Positions 58,317 to 64,000 of a DNA stretch of 64,000 nucleotides are shown piece after piece. Both the position numbers and the translations under genes were made by a program. The notes under the pieces were generated by a model. That model did no database searches and had not been told where the DNA came from. It was given only the letters and a program-made list of their open reading frames with translations. Positions within the stretch are counted from its first letter, which is position 1. Each line of letters opens with the position of its first letter. The DNA comes from Prosthecobacter sp. (lineage in GTDB: Bacteria; Verrucomicrobiota; Verrucomicrobiia; Verrucomicrobiales; Verrucomicrobiaceae), in the NCBI GenBank assembly GCA_021733925.1, contig JAIPJY010000038.1, positions 1-64,000 on the forward strand, read 5' to 3'.

Positions 58317-61300
58317 ATGAAAGCATTTCACATTATCCTTTTCACCGTGGTGGCTTTGGCGATTGCCATTCCTGCACACGCCGCACCACTCTCCGGCACC
58401 AAGACCATCGGCCCGACTGGTGATTATGCCTCCGTGACCGCCGCCATCGCGGATGTGCAGGCGCAGACGTTGGGCGGAGCGCTCGTGCTGGAGTTGCAGG
58501 CAGCCTATGTGAGCACGGTCGAGACCTTTCCCCTCACCGTCCCGGCGCTGAATGGCGCCAGCGCCACGAATACTCTCACGCTTCGCCCGCAGTCGGGTGC
58601 CACGGGCCTCTCCATCTCCAGCTCGAACACCAACGCGGCGACGGTGGATTTGAATGGCGCGCAGTTTGTCACGATCGACGGGCGTCCCGGCGGCACCGGG
58701 ACGGCGAAGCAGCTCACCCTCGCCAACACCAGCACCTCAGGTGTGGCGCTGCGCTTCATCAATGAAGGCAGCAACAACACCCTGCGCTACCTTACCATCC
58801 AGGGCGTGAATACCAACGCCTACAGCGGCACCGTCGTCTTCAGCACCACCACGGGCGCGAACGGCAACGACAACAACACGCTGGACACCTGCGACATCCG
58901 CGATGGTGCCACCACGCCGACCAATGGCATTTACGCCCAGGGCACCGGCACCACCACGGCCAGCAACAACAGTGACAACCTCATCACCAACTGCAACATC
59001 TTCAACTTCTACCGAAGCAATGCGGTGAACACAAGCGGCCTCTCCCTTACGAGCGGCAACACGAACTGGACCATCTCCGGCAACAGCTTTTATCAGACCG
59101 CCAGCCGCGTGGGGGTTGCCGCCTTGGTGCGGGCCATCTATCTCAGCAACACTTCGATCAACAGCCATATTGTCACCGGAAACTTCATCGGCGGCAGCGC
59201 GCCCAATGCGGGCGGCAGCGCCTGGACGAGCACCGGCACCACGGCGGCGTACACCTTTGTCGGCATCTGGCTGCGGGTGACCAACAGCACCGCCACCAGC
59301 GTGCAGGGCAACGTCATCAAGAATTTCTCATGGTCCACCTCCAGCAATGACAAGACGCAGCCAGGTCTGTGGACTGGCATTTATGTGGAGACGGGCGCGG
59401 TGGACATTGGCACGGTCACGGGCAACACCATCGGCAGCGGCACCGGCACAGGTTCGATTTCCATCACCACCTCGGGGGATGGCGGCATGACCTTCGGCAT
59501 CTGCTCGGAGAGCAGCGGTTCGGTGGACATCAGCAACAACACGGTCGGTTCCATCACTGCGGGCGGCACGACCACGGGCGTGGGCGCCTCCATCACGGGC
59601 ATTCAGACCACCAAGGGCACGAACACCATCTCGGGCAATCTCATCGGCAGCACCACCACCGCCAACAGCCTGAACGCCTCCACCAGCGTGTCCTTCAGCG
59701 GGGCTGCGCAGGTGGTGGCGGGGATTGATTGCGCCAACAGCGGCACCATCAACTGCGCCATCACGGACAACACCGTGGCCAATCTCCTCAACAAGAGCAC
59801 GCGGACGAGCTGCCTGATGCGCGGCATCGTGTCCGCGGCGGGGGTCAGCACCATCTCCGGCAACACCGTCCACCATCTGACCGCGCCCAGCATGAGCACC
59901 GGCCCTGCGGTGGTGGGCATCTGGCATGCCTCGACTGCCAGCGGCCAGACCCTTTCTCAAAACGTCGTGCATTCGCTGTTCAACACCTCCAACGCAGCGA
60001 TGTACCCCGCGCAAAACGTGGCTGTGGTGGTCGCCGGGATCTATTACGGCGGCGGCATCAGCGGCACCAACATCATCGAGCGCAACTTCGTGCACAGCCT
60101 CTATCTGGACTCCCTTAACTCTTCAGCGGAGCTGAACGGCATGCTCTTCGGCTCCGGCTGCACCTTCACCGCGCAGAACAACATGGTGCGCGTGGGCCTG
60201 GACGCCAGCGGCGCCAGCACCGCCACAGGCGCCACCGTGCGGGGTTTTCATGACAATGACAACGGCGCGAACTATCCGAGAAACTTCATCCACAACTCCG
60301 TGTATGTGGGCGGCACGGCCACTTCCGGCTCGGCCAAAACCTATGCTTACAGCAGCTCCAGCCAGAACAATTCCCGCGACATCCGCAACAACATCTTCGT
60401 CAATGCCCGCAGCAACAGCGGCGGCACCGGCAAACATTACGCGATGACGAACGGCAGCGTCGCCTCCCCGCCCCCGGGCCTGACTTCGGACTTCAACATC
60501 ATCTACGCCAGCGGCATCGGCGGCGTGCTCGGCCTGTTCAATGGGCAGGACTGCAGCACCCTCGCCGAATGGCAGGCCGCAACCGGGCAGGATGCCTCCA
60601 GCACCGTGGGGGACCCGCGCTTTGTCAATGCCACAGGCGCTGCGGCAGCGGTGGATCTGCACCTGCAGTCCAGCAATCCCGCCGAGGGCCACGGAGTGCT
60701 CATCGCCTCCGTCACCACTGATTTGGACGGTCAGACGCGCAGCAGCCTGTCTCCGGTCGATATCGGCGCTGACGCGGGCAGCTTCACCTACGACCCAGCC
60801 CCCGCCATCAGCTACCCGTTGCTCTCCAGCGGCACCATGGCGAACCGCGTTCTCACCGGGTGGGCCACCATCATCGACGACGGCGGCGCAGTCTCTGGCG
60901 GCGCCAGTGCTCCGCGGCTCTACTACAAGAAGGCCACGGACGCCGATGCCTTCATCGGCAATACGTCGGCAAACAATGGCTGGAAATACGTCACCGGCAC
61001 TGACAGCGGCGGTGGCAAATACAGCTTCACGATTGATTACTCCCTCATCATCGGCGGCGTCGTGACCCCGGGCCAGACCATCCAGTACTTCGTCGTCGCG
61101 CAGGATGCTTCCAACAACCTCAGCTCATGGCCCGCCGCCGCCTCCGCCTCAGCCAATCCTCCGGTGCAGCACATCAGCGCCAAGCCCGCCACCGGCGTGT
61201 ACAGCTACACCATCCTGGACACGCTGGGTGGCACCGTCACCGTCGGCCCTGGCGGCAGCTATTCCAGCCTGAGCGGCGCGGGCGGACTCTTCGCGGCCAT

Positions 61301-63554
61301 TAACAACGGCGCCCTCACCAGCAACCTCACCGTGAACATTACCGGCGACACCACGGAGGACGGCAGCGTGGTGCTCAACGCGCCCAGTTCGAACGTCTAT
61401 CCCAATGCCTTCACCGTGACGATCCAGCCCGACAGCGCGACGATGCGCACCATCACCGGCTCCGGCACGAGCGGCTTGATCCGTCTCGATGGAGCGCAGC
61501 GCGTGATTTTGGATGGCAGCTTCGGCGGCAGCGGACGCTACCTGACGTTCCGCAACACCAGCACCAACAGTTCATCGAGCACTGTTCTCTTCATCAACGA
61601 CGCCAGCAACAACACCGTGCGCAACTGCGTGCTCGAAGGCGTGGCCACCAGCTATGGTGTGGTGGCTTTCCGGGCGGGAGCAGTCACCGGCAATGACAAC
61701 AACACGATCACCGGAAATCAAATCCGCGACCGCAGCGATGCCGCGGGTGTGCCCGCCTATCTGGTCAACTCGCTCGGCAGCTCGGACTGGGTGGCGAACA
61801 GCAGCAACACCGTATCCAACAATGACATGTTCAACTTCACCGGCACGGGCATCGGCATCTTTAGCGGCAACAGTTCGTGGACCATCACGGGCAACACGCT
61901 CTACCAGACCACCGCGCGCACCACCACGCTCAACGGCATCGTTGTCAACAGCCTGGGGACCAACGCGGTGCTCGACAACACCCTCCACGACCTCACCTCA
62001 AGCGGCGCCACCACCGGCATCACGCTGGGCACCGAATCCGGCAGCACCACCGTGTCAGGCAACCGCCTTTGGAATATCGGCAACACGGCCGGCAGCACCA
62101 ACCTGGCCTACGGCATCCTCTGCCAGCATACCTCAGGGCAGAGCGTCACGGTGGTGAACAACATGATCGTGTTCGGTTCTTCCGGCACCACGGCGCAGAT
62201 CCTGCGCGGCATTTATGACAACGGCACGGCCGGCAGCACGACCCTCATCGCGTACAACAGCGTGCTCCTCACCGGCAGCGGCGGCACGTTTCGAGACACC
62301 TGGGCCTTCAGCTACGACGGCAACTCCACCGCGACGGTGAAGAACAACATCTTCCTGAACCTGCGCACCGGTGGCAGCAACCATTATGCGGCGAACTTTT
62401 CGACGGCCAGCACTGGCACGCTGGCCATCGACTCCAATGTCTATGCCGGAACCGGACTGAGCACCGCTGAGAACTTCTTCGACGCCGGTGATGGCGGCAA
62501 TGCCTCCGACATCCCGATCAGCTACGCGCAGTGGCAGACCAACCTCCCCGGCGACACCCACTCCAGCGCCGGCAATCCCGGCGGCAGCTACTCCAGCGCG
62601 ATGTTCGCCGCCCCCGCCACCTCAGACCTGCATCTCGCCGCCGGCGGCAACGCTTTGGTGAATGGCGCGGCCACGCCCGTCCCAGGGCTGACCACGGATT
62701 TCGACGGCGACACTCGCAGCGCCACCTCGCCGGTGATCGGTGCGGATGAGATCCCCTTGCCCGACATCGTGGTGACGCAGACCATCGCGCTCTCTGACGC
62801 CGCAGGCAGCGTGGACATTGGCAACGTGAAGCTTGGCGACAGCAGCACTGCCAGGACCTTCACCATCACCAATCCCGGCACCCTCTCTCTTGCCGGCCTC
62901 GTCCTCTCCAAAGACGGCACGAACGCAGGCGACTTCTCCGTCAGCTCTCTGAGCGGCACCAGCATCCCTGCCGGCTCCGGCAGCGTCACCTTCACCGTCA
63001 CCTTCACTCCGGGCGGCATTGGAACTCGAAATGCCGCGATCCACATCGCCAGCAATTTGCTCGGGGCGAAGAACCCGTTTGACATCGCCCTCATCGGGAC
63101 GGGCCTGACGGCAGCCGACTCATGGCGGCAGAGCAAGTTCAACACCACCAGCAACACCGGCAACGCCGCAGACAGCGCCGACCCAAACGGCAACGGCATT
63201 GTCAACTTGATCGAGTACGCGCTCAACGGCGATCCAACGGGCAGCACCGCTGGCACCGGCATCCTGCCCACAGCCTCCGCGAACGGAACGAATCATCTGC
63301 AACTGGCCTTCACACGCTACCTGGATCGCAACGATATCACGCTCACCGTTCAGGGAGTGGACTCGCTGACGGCCACGTGGACCGACCTTGCCCAAAGCAT
63401 CAACGGCGCGGCCTTAACCGTGCTGGCCTCCGGCGCAAGTGTGAATGAAACCGGCACGGGCAACACCCGCGCCGTGGCGGTGGGCGATCTATATCTGATG
63501 ACGGATCCCGCCCATCCGCAGCGCTTCCTGAGACTGAAGGTGACGCGACCATGA
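58317..63554 (+). CDS. Large secreted right-handed beta-helix protein
   Basis: 1745 residues. Signal peptide at 1-22 (IILFTVVALAIAIPAHA). Residues 25-810 and about 955-1450 are two related blocks of parallel beta-helix repeats; both begin with a VGPGGSYSSL/IGPTGDYASV motif, and share VDLNGAQFVTIDGRPGG/IRLDGAQRVILDGSFGG, FINEGSNNTLRY/FINDASNNTVRN, and NWTISGNSFYQT/SWTITGNTLYQT. A choice-of-anchor-D-like Ig domain follows (about 1480-1600, VDIGNVKLGDSSTARTFTIT), then a C-terminal beta domain with GNGIVNLIEYALNGDP. Likely surface-exposed or secreted, with a role in polysaccharide binding or adhesion. The C-terminal domain is the kind found on many large Verrucomicrobiota surface proteins. Thr/Ser/Asn-rich, low Lys/Cys. 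Confidence 0.88.
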   Translation: MKAFHIILFTVVALAIAIPAHAAPLSGTKTIGPTGDYASVTAAIADVQAQTLGGALVLELQAAYVSTVETFPLTVPALNGASATNTLTLRPQSGATGLSISSSNTNAATVDLNGAQFVTIDGRPGGTGTAKQLTLANTSTSGVALRFINEGSNNTLRYLTIQGVNTNAYSGTVVFSTTTGANGNDNNTLDTCDIRDGATTPTNGIYAQGTGTTTASNNSDNLITNCNIFNFYRSNAVNTSGLSLTSGNTNWTISGNSFYQTASRVGVAALVRAIYLSNTSINSHIVTGNFIGGSAPNAGGSAWTSTGTTAAYTFVGIWLRVTNSTATSVQGNVIKNFSWSTSSNDKTQPGLWTGIYVETGAVDIGTVTGNTIGSGTGTGSISITTSGDGGMTFGICSESSGSVDISNNTVGSITAGGTTTGVGASITGIQTTKGTNTISGNLIGSTTTANSLNASTSVSFSGAAQVVAGIDCANSGTINCAITDNTVANLLNKSTRTSCLMRGIVSAAGVSTISGNTVHHLTAPSMSTGPAVVGIWHASTASGQTLSQNVVHSLFNTSNAAMYPAQNVAVVVAGIYYGGGISGTNIIERNFVHSLYLDSLNSSAELNGMLFGSGCTFTAQNNMVRVGLDASGASTATGATVRGFHDNDNGANYPRNFIHNSVYVGGTATSGSAKTYAYSSSSQNNSRDIRNNIFVNARSNSGGTGKHYAMTNGSVASPPPGLTSDFNIIYASGIGGVLGLFNGQDCSTLAEWQAATGQDASSTVGDPRFVNATGAAAAVDLHLQSSNPAEGHGVLIASVTTDLDGQTRSSLSPVDIGADAGSFTYDPAPAISYPLLSSGTMANRVLTGWATIIDDGGAVSGGASAPRLYYKKATDADAFIGNTSANNGWKYVTGTDSGGGKYSFTIDYSLIIGGVVTPGQTIQYFVVAQDASNNLSSWPAAASASANPPVQHISAKPATGVYSYTILDTLGGTVTVGPGGSYSSLSGAGGLFAAINNGALTSNLTVNITGDTTEDGSVVLNAPSSNVYPNAFTVTIQPDSATMRTITGSGTSGLIRLDGAQRVILDGSFGGSGRYLTFRNTSTNSSSSTVLFINDASNNTVRNCVLEGVATSYGVVAFRAGAVTGNDNNTITGNQIRDRSDAAGVPAYLVNSLGSSDWVANSSNTVSNNDMFNFTGTGIGIFSGNSSWTITGNTLYQTTARTTTLNGIVVNSLGTNAVLDNTLHDLTSSGATTGITLGTESGSTTVSGNRLWNIGNTAGSTNLAYGILCQHTSGQSVTVVNNMIVFGSSGTTAQILRGIYDNGTAGSTTLIAYNSVLLTGSGGTFRDTWAFSYDGNSTATVKNNIFLNLRTGGSNHYAANFSTASTGTLAIDSNVYAGTGLSTAENFFDAGDGGNASDIPISYAQWQTNLPGDTHSSAGNPGGSYSSAMFAAPATSDLHLAAGGNALVNGAATPVPGLTTDFDGDTRSATSPVIGADEIPLPDIVVTQTIALSDAAGSVDIGNVKLGDSSTARTFTITNPGTLSLAGLVLSKDGTNAGDFSVSSLSGTSIPAGSGSVTFTVTFTPGGIGTRNAAIHIASNLLGAKNPFDIALIGTGLTAADSWRQSKFNTTSNTGNAADSADPNGNGIVNLIEYALNGDPTGSTAGTGILPTASANGTNHLQLAFTRYLDRNDITLTVQGVDSLTATWTDLAQSINGAALTVLASGASVNETGTGNTRAVAVGDLYLMTDPAHPQRFLRLKVTRP

Positions 63555-63660
63555 GGCGCCTGCGAGCCGTCCGTCCCTCAGCTCCTTGGGAATATAGCGG
63601 TTCGCAAAACTCAATTCCGTTTAGCGGGCTGCTTCTTTCTCGAAGATCATGGGCTTCGAC

Positions 63661-63747
63661 GGCGGCTGGTTGAGGACAACCAGCCCTACCAACGCTGGGC
63701 ATGCGAGCGCCCAGCGCGAGGTAGGGCGGCTTGTCCTCAAGCCGCCG
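63661..63747. repeat. Isolated REP family A hairpin pair
   Basis: GGCTGGTTG-AGGA-CAACCAGCC (about 63664-63685, followed by CTAC) and GTAG-GGCGGCTTG-TCCT-CAAGCCGCC (63721-63746), in the reverse order from the 50.9-52.2 kb cluster (CTAC foot first, GTAG foot second). Both stems are perfect. They lie 11 kb from the RAYT-A gene. The rest of 63555-63869 has no supported gene. Confidence 0.8.
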
Positions 63748-63869
63748 CCGAGCGTCTCCACGCTCGCTTTCCGGAAATCAGTTTCGGAAAATGCTATAAA
63801 TGCCGGGCGTCCGTGGGCACGCGATGAAGTGCACTGATCGCGGGATTGGCAAAAAGATTCACAGCGCCC

Positions 63870-64000
63870 TCATTTCCCACGGGCCAGCACCACGCGGAAG
63901 CCGATGGTGTTCCGCCGCGTTTCCGGCGGCACGGGCATGCGCGCTGAGGCCAGGAGTTCATCTTGGGAGGCTGAGCGCCAGTTGCCGCCGCGAGTCGCGC
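63870..64000 (-). CDS. Formylglycine-generating-enzyme-like protein, C-terminal fragment
   Basis: Read on the minus strand from the window edge: ATRGGNWRSASQDELLASAR, then MPVPPETRRNTIGFRVVLAR, GK and TGA at 63872-63870. The RGG(N/S)W motif and the NTIGFRVVL end are the closing strands of the FGE-sulfatase/SUMF1 domain. The gene continues beyond the window. Unlike the FGE-like gene at 26653, its last residues do not show the x-x-x-A-A-x-C-R pattern of a retroelement target. Confidence 0.8.
   Translation of the reverse strand, partial: ATRGGNWRSASQDELLASARMPVPPETRRNTIGFRVVLARGK

Overview
The window looks like a Verrucomicrobiota chromosome, probably near Verrucomicrobiaceae/Prosthecobacter. 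The grounds are two paired secreted gene sets (planctomycete-type cytochrome PSCyt1/DUF1549/DUF1553 followed by DUF1501), a Tat-exported Gfo/Idh/MocA oxidoreductase, a PhoH - HD membrane protein - YbeY block, a very long beta-helix protein, and many small repeat families. Coding sequence is GC-rich with mostly C or G in third codon position. This assignment is inference; no rRNA is present.

Region 1 (1-28.4 kb) is a defence island. After three small accessory genes and one broken small ORF comes a type 1 BREX locus in the usual order brxA-brxB-brxC-pglX-pglZ-brxL, with accessory modules in its gaps. Between brxC and pglX lie a predicted PLD-like protein and an AbiE-like type IV toxin-antitoxin pair with its own perfect 12-bp palindrome. 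Between pglX and pglZ lie a three-gene ABC-3C conflict system, a truncated second copy of the pglZ 5' end, a candidate PD-(D/E)XK nuclease, and a DUF262 GmrSD/BrxU-like enzyme. Most junctions overlap or are a few bases apart, so it reads as one long operon. brxL carries an MIT_C-like C-terminal domain where Lon protease would be expected, and the target-recognition part of pglX has a different base composition from its flanks. Downstream are a DUF488-like protein, a J-domain protein, a formylglycine-generating-enzyme-like protein whose C-terminus resembles a diversity-generating-retroelement variable region, and decayed fragments. A tRNA-Thr whose 3' end faces the island ends the region.

Region 2 (28.5-50.6 kb) is mostly chromosomal: a SpoU methyltransferase, an oxidoreductase, a disulfide reductase, the two PSCyt1/DUF1501 pairs, an AraC regulator, hisB-hisH, and the ybeY/HD/phoH block. 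Each PSCyt1/DUF1501 pair is interrupted at the same place by a small gene (a four-helix-bundle IVS-type protein in one, a GxxExxY protein in the other), each associated with its own inverted-repeat family.

Region 3 (50.6-56 kb) holds two RAYT transposases of the Y1 HUH class, each embedded in its own family of GTAG-footed palindromic repeats, with a two-gene primase/helicase module between them.

Region 4 (56-64 kb) has a HemN-like radical SAM gene with a small partner, a 1745-residue secreted beta-helix protein with an internal duplication, further REP hairpins, and the 3' end of another formylglycine-generating-enzyme-like gene cut by the window edge.
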